Shown here piece by piece: positions 33,550 through 42,268 of a stretch of DNA of 64,000 bases. Made by a program: the position numbers and the translations under genes. Below the pieces are notes generated by a model. The model saw nothing but the letters and a program-made list of their open reading frames with translations. It did not search any database and was not told the origin of the DNA. How positions within the stretch are numbered: position 1 is the stretch's first letter; the number at the start of each line of letters is the position of its first letter. Source of the stretch: Amycolatopsis antarctica (GTDB taxonomy: Bacteria; Actinomycetota; Actinomycetes; Mycobacteriales; Pseudonocardiaceae); assembly GCF_002262875.1 (NCBI RefSeq), contig NZ_NKYE01000014.1, positions 1 to 64,000 of the forward strand. The letters run 5' to 3'.

Positions 33550-33954
33550 TCATGTCCCTTTCGGTGGTGGATCGCTCTTGTCCGCATCGGTACCTGAACC
33601 GGCCGGTCGGGTGGCCCCGTCGGCCGGGATCCTGCGTGCACGCCTGCCCCGGGCCAGCTCGGTTGCCAAGGCGTCGAGGCGTTGTTCCCAAAGCCGGCGA
33701 AACCGGTCCAGCCACGCGTCGACCTCGCGCAGCGGCGCGGGCTCGACTGTGTAGAACCGGTGAGTGCCTACGGCCCTGACCGACGCGAACCCGCTGTCAC
33801 GCAGCACGCGCAGATGCTGGGAAACAGCCGGCTGGGAGATTCCGAACTCGGCCCGGATGACATCCGTGACCGCCCCGGAGGTTCGCTCACCGTCGGCCAG
33901 CAGTTCCAGAATGCGCCGGCGCACCGGGTCGCCGAGGATGTCGAACGCGTGCAC
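33550..33954 (-). CDS. ArsR-family transcriptional regulator
   Basis: A 134-residue winged-helix repressor. FDILGDPVRRRILELLADGE opens the domain, EFGISQPAVSQHLRVLRDSG is the recognition helix region, and AVGTHRFYTVEPAPLREVDA is the wing. There are no metal-binding Cys pairs, so it belongs to the non-metal subgroup that usually sits with an AHSA1 gene, as here. The GTG at 33954 is 23 bases from a 10-bp AT palindrome that is a plausible operator. Confidence 0.9.
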   Translation of the reverse strand: MHAFDILGDPVRRRILELLADGERTSGAVTDVIRAEFGISQPAVSQHLRVLRDSGFASVRAVGTHRFYTVEPAPLREVDAWLDRFRRLWEQRLDALATELARGRRARRIPADGATRPAGSGTDADKSDPPPKGT

Positions 33955-33977
33955 GTCGCCGACTGTACCGTCCTCGG

Positions 33978-33987
33978 CTTATATAAG
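33978..33987. promoter_or_regulatory. Palindrome CTTATATAAG upstream of the ArsR gene
   Basis: A perfect 10-bp palindrome in a short AT-rich patch, 24 bases before the ArsR start and coinciding with the likely -10 region. ArsR-family proteins typically bind such sites to repress their own operon. Confidence 0.5.
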
Positions 33988-34161
33988 TCAAAATTGTTAT
34001 TCGAGGCGTTGGCGCAAGGCGTCGAGGCCCGGCGGCGGTTCATGCGCGAACATCCCCGCCACGCGCTGGACAGCTGGCCGCTGCCGGCCGATCGATTTCC
34101 TACAAGAGCGGCAGCTCACGACACGCTAGTTTCGAGGCACCCCGAAGCAGAGGAGAGCCCC

Positions 34162-34743
34162 GTGGGCAAGGTTGTCATGTACAGCTCGGTATCGGTGGAC
34201 GGCTTCGTCGCGGACGAGAATGACCAACCAGGACCACTGTTCGACTGGTTGTCCAGTGGTGAGGTCCCGTTGGACGAGAGCGGCGAGCTGAAGGTGTCGC
34301 AGACGTCCTACGACTACACCCGGCCGTACTGGGACCAGATCGGGGCGACACTCGCCGGCCGCCATGTCTTCGACCTGACGGACGGCTGGGACGGGAAACC
34401 TCCGGGCGGGGTCGACCACGTGGTCGTCGTGACGCACCGGCCGGAGCCCGAGGGCTGGGACCCCGAGGCGCCGTTTCACTTCGTCGACGGCGTCGAGGCA
34501 GCCGTGGCCAGGGCGCAGGAGCTTGCGGGTGACCGCTTGGTCGAGGTCGCCGCTGGCGACGTCGGTGGCCAAGTGCTTGCCGCCGGTCTGGTCGACGAGG
34601 TGCGCATGGACGTCGTACCCGTCGTCTTCGGATCCGGTAAGCGCTACTTCGGGGCGGTCCACGCGCAGCACCTGTTGGAGGGACCTGACTTGGTGATTCA
34701 GGGCAACCGGGTGCTTCACCTGCGCTATCGGGTGCGCCGTTGA
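34162..34743 (+). CDS. Dihydrofolate reductase-family protein (RibD C-terminal type)
   Basis: A 193-residue protein of the RibD_C/DHFR-like fold. GKVVMYSSVSVDGFVADEND is the first strand with the family's 'S-x-D-G-x-x-A' motif, GRHVFDLTDGWDGKPPGGVD and VVVVTHRP follow, and AAGDVGGQVLAAGLVDEVRM then VVPVVFGSGKRYFG complete the pattern. Such proteins are probable NADPH reductases of unknown substrate, often encoded singly next to ArsR or other regulators. The GTG at 34162 has GAGGAGAG upstream. It is divergent from the ArsR gene 207 bases away. Confidence 0.87.
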   Translation: MGKVVMYSSVSVDGFVADENDQPGPLFDWLSSGEVPLDESGELKVSQTSYDYTRPYWDQIGATLAGRHVFDLTDGWDGKPPGGVDHVVVVTHRPEPEGWDPEAPFHFVDGVEAAVARAQELAGDRLVEVAAGDVGGQVLAAGLVDEVRMDVVPVVFGSGKRYFGAVHAQHLLEGPDLVIQGNRVLHLRYRVRR

Positions 34744-35938
34744 CCTAGCTGAGCGGGTACGCGAAGAAGTCCACTGCGAAACGGTGACCCAAGATCGGGC
34801 GTCCGGCTGCGCGTGCGCATCACCGGTCCTGGTCGGGCAGCCGACGCCGACCCGCTCCAGTACCTCACTTGCGGCAGGTTCGACTCAAGATCGCTGGTTG
34901 CCGGGTTTCCGTCGTATCTTGGCCGACCCTCCCTTGACCGAACACCGACGCCGCTTCGCTGTCGGCTTGGTCGCTCGGTCAGCCGAGCCTCCGGCGCCGG
35001 GTATCGCTGGCCGCCGGGCGAGGTCCAGCCGGGATATCCGTTGGTCGACGCCATAACTCACACGGCGCCTGATCTTCCGCTATGCCATCCACTCGTTCAT
35101 CGGTGGAGAAAGCCGGTTGCCTCAGCTTCCATAGTTCGCGAAAAGCATGACTGGTGGCCGACCCTACGCTGCTGAAGGTCAGGGTTGCACACACCAGAGC
35201 CGTGACGGCCAGGATCGCAAGCGCAGCCGAACCTGCCCGGCCGACGATGTTGGTTACCCATCGACTGGCTGCTACACACCTGAATTCACGGTGGGAGTGC
35301 TTCGCGCAACTGATGTATCAGCGCTACCAAGGCCTTGTGGCCCAGGAGTTGTTGACGCGGCACTTGGTCGTCGGCGCCCAATGTCGCCCCGGCGGGGGAG
35401 CGCGGAGTTCGAATCCGGCCGTCATACCGCTCCGGCCGACCGCGCGTGCTGGCACTTCGACGTCGAGCGGTTCAGTCTCCGCTGATCGGCGCAGGACACC
35501 GAGGCGTACGTCGTGTTCTTGGTGGTCGGTTCCCTGAGCGTGTCGATATCATCGCGCAACCGACGAGTCCACGACCGCCGCCGCGCGATCAGGGTAGACG
35601 ACTCGATCCCGGTCCGTCGCCACCTAAGTGATTGGGTACGGCAGGGCGGTTTCCGTCGGGACCGATCCAGATTGGTGCTTCCGGCCCCACGTGCTGTGCC
35701 GAGGTCCCGCCGCGCCAGAGTTGCACGAGCGGATCCTGCCCACGAAGTCGCCGTGGCCCGTGCCTTCCGGTACCTACACGCGGCCGGACGTAGGAAGTCC
35801 TCCGCGTCCGAGGTCACGAGCCCGGAGCCGACCAGGCTGGTTCCACTTCTGCTTCGTGGCCGGTGGCGGCGACCGACAGGAGCTGTAGCCTCGAACAAAC
35901 CGATTGCTCGTGTCATTCGACCATGTCAAGTTCGCAGG
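34744..35938. other. Gap of about 1.2 kb without a recognisable gene
   Basis: Frames of 80-160 codons exist on both strands but none shows a family motif, a convincing ribosome site or consistent codon bias. The sequence looks like degraded genes. A T-arm-like GGAGTTCGAATCCGG occurs at about 35404, but no tRNA cloverleaf can be folded around it. Confidence 0.6.
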
Positions 35939-36676
35939 GTGGAACGTCAACAGATTTCCAGAATTGCCCATGCGAACCATCCGGTGTCCGCGCCGCTGGA
36001 CGACGACTCGGTACGACGGCTGTTGGAACGCGCGCTGCCAGTCGGTGACGAGTACATTCTCGACCTCGGTTGTGGCGGTGGCGAGTGGCTTCTGCGTGCG
36101 TTGGCTGCCTACCCGCGGTTGCGAGCGGTGGGCGTCGACATCTCCGAGAGCGCGCTGACACGTGCCCGGCACGCGGCACGCGCCCTCGGTGTGGCGGACC
36201 GGCTCGTCCTCTTCCACGAGGACGCCAAGGATTTCAGCTCCGCACAACCGTTCGACGTGGTCCTCAGCATTGGATCCGCGCATGCCTTCGGAGGGCTGCT
36301 CGCGAACCTCGCGGCCGTCCGAAAGCTTCTGTCTCCCGGAGGGCGCATCCTCGTCGGTGACGGCTTCTGGGACCACGAACCATCGCCGGAAGCAGTGCAG
36401 ATGCTGGGCGAGTTCCACGATCTGCGTACCACGATCGGCCGTGTCGTCGCTGATGGATGGGTCCCGACCTTCGGGCACATCAGCACTCGCCGTGAGCTCG
36501 ACGAGTACGAATGGGACTGGGCGGGGACACTGGCTGCGTGGGCCCTCGACCACCCCGACGATCCGGACAGCCCACAGGCACTTGCCGTGGCCGCCACCCA
36601 CCGCGACGAGTGGCTGCGGGTCTACCGAGATGTCTTCGGGTTCCTCTGCCTGGTCCTCCGGCCAACGATCGACTGA
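35939..36676 (+). CDS. Class I SAM-dependent methyltransferase
   Basis: A 245-residue methyltransferase. Motif I is YILDLGCGGGEWLLRAL, the acidic residue after beta-2 is in RAVGVDISESALTRAR, DRLVLFHEDAKDF corresponds to motif II, and LLSPGGRILVGDGFWDHEPS to the post-catalytic strand. It resembles UbiE/MenG-like or small-molecule methyltransferases; substrate unknown. The GTG at 35939 was chosen because the conserved start ERQQISRIAHANHP follows; a GTG 17 codons later is possible. It is isolated, with gene-free sequence on both sides. Confidence 0.8.
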   Translation: MERQQISRIAHANHPVSAPLDDDSVRRLLERALPVGDEYILDLGCGGGEWLLRALAAYPRLRAVGVDISESALTRARHAARALGVADRLVLFHEDAKDFSSAQPFDVVLSIGSAHAFGGLLANLAAVRKLLSPGGRILVGDGFWDHEPSPEAVQMLGEFHDLRTTIGRVVADGWVPTFGHISTRRELDEYEWDWAGTLAAWALDHPDDPDSPQALAVAATHRDEWLRVYRDVFGFLCLVLRPTID

Positions 36677-37351
36677 CCGGACCCGAGCGCTCACGGGCCG
36701 ACTCGCCGCGACCTCCTCGCGACCTCGCTCGAGTCGCTACCGCAGGCCCGAGGCTGGCCGCCCTACCCCGCACGGCCCACCACGAGCGATCTCGGATCGG
36801 CTGGGGTCGCGTGTTGCCAGTACCGGTGCGGCTGTCTTCGTCTCAGCCCCGTGCATGGTGGTGTCGTCAACCTCGCGCGCGGTGTCGCGGTTCTGGAGAC
36901 CGCGGTCCGGTTGTGCAGCTCAGGTGACTTCGTCGCCCGGCGCGTCGCGCTCCTGGGAACCCGGGCACCGAGCAGTCCGGTACCGCAAGCGACGAACCCC
37001 GATACAGAACAGCCATTCTCCGGGCGCCGCCGGGTGTTCCGCAGCACCGGATGGTCTCTGAGGACACACCGGAAACACGGCCGTGCACGGGCGATCTCGC
37101 CCCGCCGAGCCGACGGCAGCCTGCGGCCGGCCGGGATCATCTGGGCGCACGGAGAGCACGGCGGCGTCGGTGCGAGAACGAACCTGATCACGTGGCGTGA
37201 TCGGATCATCGGGCGGTCTACCGCAGGGGCCGCCGCGCCGATCTGACAGTTGATCATGCCTCCTGAGTACTGACGTGGCTCACGATGGTTTGCGTTGACC
37301 CAGTTCGAGTCGCAGGATGCCCCGGCCGGTCAGCCTTGGCACTATGAGCCG
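36677..37351. other. Gap of about 675 bp without a recognisable gene
   Basis: No supportable coding frame. A perfect inverted repeat GATCACG-TGG-CGTGATC lies at 37186-37202, about 150 bp before the response-regulator gene, and could be an operator for the two-component operon. Confidence 0.5.
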
Positions 37352-38026
37352 ATGAGTGTCGCCCGGGTACTGGTCGTGGAGGACGCCGAGGCGATCCGGG
37401 TGTCCGTCGAGAGCGGCCTGCGCGAGGCTGGGTACGAGGTGCTGGGCCGGGGCGACGGGCGGACACTGGAGGCCGACCTCGCCCGGTACCGGCCGGACCT
37501 CGTCGTGCTCGACGTGATGCTGCCGGGCCGCGATGGCTTCGAACTGCTCGGCGTGGTGCGCGGCCACGGCACGGCGGGCATCGTGCTGTTGACCGCCCGG
37601 GACGGGGTGCCCGACCGGTTGCGCGGGCTGTCCGCCGGTGCGGACGACTACGTGGTGAAGCCGTTCGTGCTGGCCGAACTCGTCGCCAGGGTCACGGCCG
37701 TGCTGCGCAGGCTCGGCCGGGTCGCGCTGACCGTGACCATCGGGGACCTCGTGCTGGACGCCGGATCGGGCACGGTACATCGTGGCGGCGAGCTGATCGA
37801 GTTGACCGTCACCGAGCTGCGCCTGCTGTCCTACCTGGCGGGCAGGCGCGGGCAGGTGGTCAGCAAGACCCGGCTGCTGACCGCGGTATGGGGCTACGAG
37901 GACTACGACGCGAACCTGGTCGAGGTACACGTGAGCGCCCTGCGCCGAAAGCTCGAACTGCGCGGGCCGCGGCTGGTGCACACCGTGCGCGGGCGCGGGT
38001 ACCTGCTGCGCGCCGAGGGGGACTGA
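37352..38026 (+). CDS. OmpR-family response regulator
   Basis: A 224-residue two-component regulator. The receiver has the acidic pair near residue 11, the phosphorylation site D54 in LVVLDVMLPGRDG and the Lys in YVVKPF. The winged helix from about residue 125 contains LTVTELRLLSYLAGRRGQVV and LVEVHVSALRRKLE, ending with the typical HTVRGRGYLL. The ATG at 37352 begins the conserved part. Its kinase gene starts 2 bases after its stop. It resembles MprA/TcrA-type regulators of envelope stress, but the stimulus is not known. Confidence 0.93.
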   Translation: MSVARVLVVEDAEAIRVSVESGLREAGYEVLGRGDGRTLEADLARYRPDLVVLDVMLPGRDGFELLGVVRGHGTAGIVLLTARDGVPDRLRGLSAGADDYVVKPFVLAELVARVTAVLRRLGRVALTVTIGDLVLDAGSGTVHRGGELIELTVTELRLLSYLAGRRGQVVSKTRLLTAVWGYEDYDANLVEVHVSALRRKLELRGPRLVHTVRGRGYLLRAEGD

Positions 38027-38028
38027 CC

Positions 38029-39330
38029 ATGTCGGGCCTGCGCACCGCGTCGCTGCGGCGCCGAGTCACCGTCACCGTGTTCGCGGTGCTGGCGGTGGTG
38101 CTGGTCGCGCTTGTCGTCGTGGTGACGCTGCTGTTCGGCAGGCTCGCCGAACGCAATATCAACGCGGCACTCGGCGACCGCGTTCAGCTCGCCCAGCAGC
38201 TCGCCCGCGCGGGCACCGGCCCGGCGACGATGGTCCGCAGGCTCGACGGCCGTGGCGTTCGTGCACGACTGGAAACCGTTGACGGGCAGCGATTCGGTGA
38301 CCTGGGCGAGCGCGGCGGCGACCAGCGAACGCGGGAGGTCACACTCCCCGGAAACGGACGGGTCGCCGGTGCGAAGCTGACCCTCGCGGCGGACGCCTCC
38401 GTGCTGGTGCGGACCGAGACGACGCTGGTGCGGCTGCTACTGGTGACCGGTGCGCTGGCGCTGGCGGTCGCGGTCGCGGCCACCCTGTTCGGTGTTCGGT
38501 TCGCGCTGGCGCCGTTGAACAGGATGACGGATCTGGCCCGCTCGATCGCACGCGGTGACCGTGGCCGCAGGCTGGCACCGGAACGGCCGGAGACGGAACT
38601 CGGCCGGACTGCCGAGGCGTTCGACGACATGCTCGACGCCCTGGAGGATTCCGAGCAACGCACCCGCCGGTTCGTCGCCGACGCCGCGCACGAACTGCGC
38701 ACTCCCATCGCCGGGGTGCAGGCCGCCGCGGAGGCCGTGCTGCACCAACCGCCCGACACCGACCCGGAACAACGGGAACGCCTTGAAGCCCTGCTGATCC
38801 GGGAATCCCGTCGTGCGGGCAGGCTCGTGGACGATCTGCTCGATCTCGCGCGCCTGGACGCGGGTGTGACCTTGCGGCGCGGCCCGGTGGAACTGGCGGG
38901 TCTCGTCGCGGCACGGGTGGAACAGGCGCGGTTGCTGACGTCCTTCTCGCGGATCGAGTTCACCGGTGTGCCGGTCACGGTCGACGCTGACGCGCAGCGG
39001 GTGGACCAGATCGTGGCGAACGTGCTGGACAACGCCCGCCGCGCCAGCCCCGACGGCGGACGGATCCGGGTGGAGGTCACCGGGAGGGGCGAGGTCACCG
39101 TGCTCGACGACGGTCCGGGCGTGCCCGAAGCCGAGGCGGGACGGATCTTCGACCGGCTGGTGCGGCTGGAGCGAGCGCGTGACCGCGACTCCGGCGGGTC
39201 CGGACTGGGACTGGCCATCGCCCGCGGCTATGCCCGCGCGCACGGCGGCGACCTGACCTGCGAACGTCCACCGGACGGACATCGTGGCGCCGCGTTCCGG
39301 TTGCGGTTGCCGGTGCTGAAGGCTTCCTGA
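38029..39330 (+). CDS. Sensor histidine kinase
   Basis: A 433-residue membrane kinase. Helix 1 is at about 14-36, an extracytoplasmic sensor of about 100 residues follows, helix 2 is at about 132-152, then a HAMP linker (ALAPLNRMTDLARSIARGD). The phospho-acceptor His is in FVADAAHELRTPIAGVQ; the N box is NVLDNARRASPDG, the G1 box VLDDGPGVP and the G2 box GGSGLGLAIARGYARAHGG. It forms an operon with the regulator gene 2 bases upstream. The small sensor domain has no recognised ligand fold. Confidence 0.93.
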   Translation: MSGLRTASLRRRVTVTVFAVLAVVLVALVVVVTLLFGRLAERNINAALGDRVQLAQQLARAGTGPATMVRRLDGRGVRARLETVDGQRFGDLGERGGDQRTREVTLPGNGRVAGAKLTLAADASVLVRTETTLVRLLLVTGALALAVAVAATLFGVRFALAPLNRMTDLARSIARGDRGRRLAPERPETELGRTAEAFDDMLDALEDSEQRTRRFVADAAHELRTPIAGVQAAAEAVLHQPPDTDPEQRERLEALLIRESRRAGRLVDDLLDLARLDAGVTLRRGPVELAGLVAARVEQARLLTSFSRIEFTGVPVTVDADAQRVDQIVANVLDNARRASPDGGRIRVEVTGRGEVTVLDDGPGVPEAEAGRIFDRLVRLERARDRDSGGSGLGLAIARGYARAHGGDLTCERPPDGHRGAAFRLRLPVLKAS

Positions 39331-39382
39331 AGTCCGGCCCGGAATCCGTGCCCGTGAGCCTCCGGGACGACAGTATCGGGGT

Positions 39383-40696
39383 GTGACCCCAGTAGACGAG
39401 CGCACCGCGATCAGCCGCCTGCTCGACCGGCTGAACTTCGGTCCGGCACCCGGCGAGCTGGACCGTCGGGTGCCGCGCGGTTTCACCGCTACCCTCGACG
39501 AGCTGCTCACCCCCGCGGCACCCGTCGTCCTGCCCGACCTCGGCCCGCTGCCGGAGAAGTCCGGGAAGAAGGGCGAGAAGAACTCCGCGGAGAAGGGGGC
39601 GGCCAAGGAGGCCAAGGACCTGCGAGCCCGGCAGGAGGCGACCGCGGTGTCCTGGTGGCTCGACCGGATGGTCACCGAGCCCACCGCGACGGAGCGGCTG
39701 ACCTGGTTCTGGCACGGGCATTTCGCCACCAGTGCGCAGAAGGTGAAGTATCCGGCGCTGATGCTGCGGCAGATCGACCTGTTCCGCCGGCAGGGCATGG
39801 GATCGTTCAGCGATCTCGCCGAAGCGGTGCTGGTCGACCCCGCGATGCTGATCTGGCTGGACGGGCGGCGCAACACCGCCGAGGCACCGAACGAGAATCT
39901 CTCCCGCGAGTTCATGGAACTGTTCGCGCTCGGTGTCGGCAACTACACCGAGGACGACGTGCGTGAGGGAGCGCGTGCGCTGACCGGCTGGACCGTGAGT
40001 AAGGACGGAAACGCCGAGCTGGCAACGAAAAAGCAGGACGGCGGGGAGAAGACCCTGCTCGGCGTCACCGCCGCGCACGACGTCCGGTCCTTCGCGGCCA
40101 CTGTGCTCGCCAACCCCGAGTCGGCCCCGTACGTCGCGGGCAGGCTCTGGGAACGCCTCGTCTCCGACACCGCACCGCCGGGCGAGGTACTCGACCGGCT
40201 CACCGCCGCGTGCGGGCCCGGTCGCGACGTCCGGGCGCTGGTGCGGGCGATCGCGCTCGAACCGGCGTTCATCGACAGCGCGTCAGCGGTGGTCAAGCAA
40301 CCGGTGGAGTGGGGCGTGGGACTGATGCGCGCTCTCGGACTCCGTCCATCCACAATGGACGCAGAGACGGCAAAGGGGCTCACCGGTGGACTGCGCGGTA
40401 TGGGCCAGGTTCCGTTGCGTCCGCCGAGCGTCGGCGGCTGGCCGTCCGGGCAGGCGTGGCTGAACACCTCGGCCGGCCTGTCCCGGTTGCGGCTTGCCCA
40501 GCTCCTCGCGTCGAAGGCGGAACTCGGCGGGCTGCGGGGGACAGCCGAGCCGGAACGTCCCGACGCCGTGGGCTTGCTGCTCGGAGTTCCCGCCTGGAGC
40601 GACCGCAGTCGCGCGGCACTGTCCACTGTGGCCGGCGATCCGATGCAACTGGTCGCCGCGGCCGCGTGTTCCCCCGAGTACGTCGTCAGTGGATAG
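39383..40696 (+). CDS. DUF1800 family protein
   Basis: A 437-residue protein of the DUF1800 family. Visible conserved parts are SRLLDRLNFGPAPGELD, LTWFWHGHFATSAQKVKYP, RQIDLFRRQGMGSFSDLAEA, DGRRNTAEAPNENLSREFME, LFALGVGNYTEDDVREGARA (the 'NEN-xREFMELFxLGxGxYTExDV' signature) and PPSVGGWPSGQAWLN. A Lys/Glu-rich linker interrupts the N-terminal part. The family is always encoded before a DUF1501 gene, as here with 12 bases between. Function is unknown; an extracytoplasmic role together with the exported partner is inferred. No signal peptide is apparent in this protein. Confidence 0.9.
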   Translation: MTPVDERTAISRLLDRLNFGPAPGELDRRVPRGFTATLDELLTPAAPVVLPDLGPLPEKSGKKGEKNSAEKGAAKEAKDLRARQEATAVSWWLDRMVTEPTATERLTWFWHGHFATSAQKVKYPALMLRQIDLFRRQGMGSFSDLAEAVLVDPAMLIWLDGRRNTAEAPNENLSREFMELFALGVGNYTEDDVREGARALTGWTVSKDGNAELATKKQDGGEKTLLGVTAAHDVRSFAATVLANPESAPYVAGRLWERLVSDTAPPGEVLDRLTAACGPGRDVRALVRAIALEPAFIDSASAVVKQPVEWGVGLMRALGLRPSTMDAETAKGLTGGLRGMGQVPLRPPSVGGWPSGQAWLNTSAGLSRLRLAQLLASKAELGGLRGTAEPERPDAVGLLLGVPAWSDRSRAALSTVAGDPMQLVAAAACSPEYVVSG

Positions 40697-40708
40697 GAGA
40701 ACCACACC

Positions 40709-41956
40709 GTGAATTCGTTGACCCGACGCAGGTTCCTGATCGGCTCCGGCGTGGCGGGCGCGGGTGTACTCGCCGCGGGTGCCACTGCGGTGACCTTGCC
40801 GGAGCTGATGAACGCCGCGCAGGACACCCCGCTGGCCGACGGCGCCGGGGTACTGGTGGTGGTCACCCTCTACGGTGGCAACGACGGGCTGAACACCGTC
40901 ATCCCCGCTGGGGACGGTGCCTACCAGGACGCCCGACCGGAGCTGGCGTACCAGCCGGACGAGGTGCTCGACATCGGCGAAGGGCTGGGGCTCAACCCCG
41001 GACTGTCCGGGCTGAAGGGTCTGTGGGACTCCGGCAGGCTCGCGATCGTCCCCGCTGCCGGGTATCCGAAGCCCGACCACAGCCATTTCCGGTCCATGTC
41101 CATCTGGCAGACGGCCTCGCCGGAGACCCAGACCCGCACCGGCTGGCTGGGCCGCTGGCTGGACGCGACGGGCTCGGATCCGCTCGGCGCGGTGTCGATC
41201 GAGTCGACGCTGCCACCGCTGTTCGCGGGGGAGACCACCGCGGCCGCGACGCTGCCGGTACGCGGCCTGAAGCTGCCGAAGGGCAAGCTCGCCGACGCCG
41301 TGCGCGCACTCGGCACCCCACAGCCCGGCGAAGATCCGCAGCGGGCACGTGTCGCCAGGTCGTTCGCCGATCTGATGCGTGCCGCCGAGATTCTCGGCCC
41401 GCCGGCGGGCGAACGGCAGCCGGACGAGGCCGAGGACGAGGAGCGCGACAACGGTGCGTCGGCGGGCGGCAAGGGCGCGCTCGGGGCGCAACTCGACGTG
41501 GTGGCCAACCTGATCGAGGCCGGTGTGCCCTCGCGGGCGTACTCGGTGTCACTGGGCGGTTTCGACACCCACGCCGACGAGCGCGGAACCCAGCAGCGCC
41601 TGCTCACCGAACTGGACGGTGCCCTAACGCCGTTCGCGCGGCGGATGGCGGGAACCGACCGCGGCAAGCAGGTGACGGTGCTGGTGTACTCCGAGTTCGG
41701 CCGCAGGGTCCGCGCGAACGGCAGTGACGGCACCGACCACGGCACGGCGGGCCCGATGTTCCTGCTGGGGCAGCAGGTGCGGGGCGGACTCGCCGGCGCC
41801 GCACCGAGCCTGACCGACCTCGCCGACGAAGATCTCAAGCACGACACCGATTTCCGGGACGTCTACGCCACGGTGCTCGACCGGGTACTCGGCGCCGATC
41901 CCACGCGGATCCTCGGCGGGCACACCGGCCGCGCGGACGCCCTGTTCCTCGCCTGA
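40709..41956 (+). CDS. DUF1501 family protein, Tat-exported
   Basis: A 415-residue protein related to the alkaline-phosphatase-like sulfatase superfamily. The N-terminus has a twin-arginine signal (TRRRFLIGSGVAGAG). Conserved blocks include VVVTLYGGNDGLNTVIP, DHSHFRSMSIWQTASPE, SVSLGGFDTHADERGTQQ, TVLVYSEFGRRVRANGSDGT and DHGTAGPMFLLG, with Asp/His residues placed like a metal site. An Asp/Glu-rich insert near residue 240 looks disordered. The GTG at 40709 has AGGAGA 8 bases upstream. It is the constant partner of the DUF1800 gene; substrate unknown. Confidence 0.92.
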   Translation: MNSLTRRRFLIGSGVAGAGVLAAGATAVTLPELMNAAQDTPLADGAGVLVVVTLYGGNDGLNTVIPAGDGAYQDARPELAYQPDEVLDIGEGLGLNPGLSGLKGLWDSGRLAIVPAAGYPKPDHSHFRSMSIWQTASPETQTRTGWLGRWLDATGSDPLGAVSIESTLPPLFAGETTAAATLPVRGLKLPKGKLADAVRALGTPQPGEDPQRARVARSFADLMRAAEILGPPAGERQPDEAEDEERDNGASAGGKGALGAQLDVVANLIEAGVPSRAYSVSLGGFDTHADERGTQQRLLTELDGALTPFARRMAGTDRGKQVTVLVYSEFGRRVRANGSDGTDHGTAGPMFLLGQQVRGGLAGAAPSLTDLADEDLKHDTDFRDVYATVLDRVLGADPTRILGGHTGRADALFLA

Positions 41957-42268
41957 ACGACCTCGACTATCGATGACACGGATCCGCGCGCGGTCCGATC
42001 GACCGGTCGTGGAGCGACGACACGACACTGTACGAAAGACTGCAACGCCATTTACCGGCCTGGGATTGGCGCTACCGCAAGTTCCTGGGCGAATTGCAGA
42101 CGATCTGGCGCATGGCGGACAGCGAAGTCGGATCGATAGTCCCGTCCCTCGGCGCGCGTCGTCGACGGGCAGTGGTGACCGTTCGCACGGCGCCTCAAGT
42201 CCCACCGCGGACCGCCGCCACCCACCCGTGCCGCCTGTTCCACCACGACTCGACCGTGCGCGCTTTCC
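41957..42268. other. Gap of about 310 bp between convergent genes
   Basis: Nothing recognisable. A long minus-strand frame that runs through it from the aldehyde dehydrogenase pseudogene is out of frame with the true C-terminus of that protein. Confidence 0.5.

Noticed and set aside
35395..35425. tRNA-like T-arm GGAGTTCGAATCCGG
   Set aside because: No matching acceptor, D or anticodon arms can be drawn around it, so it is taken as chance.
42052..42268. C-terminal extension of the aldehyde dehydrogenase frame beyond the true ending
   Set aside because: The conserved C-terminus is in another frame ending at 42269; the extension is out-of-frame read-through after the shift.
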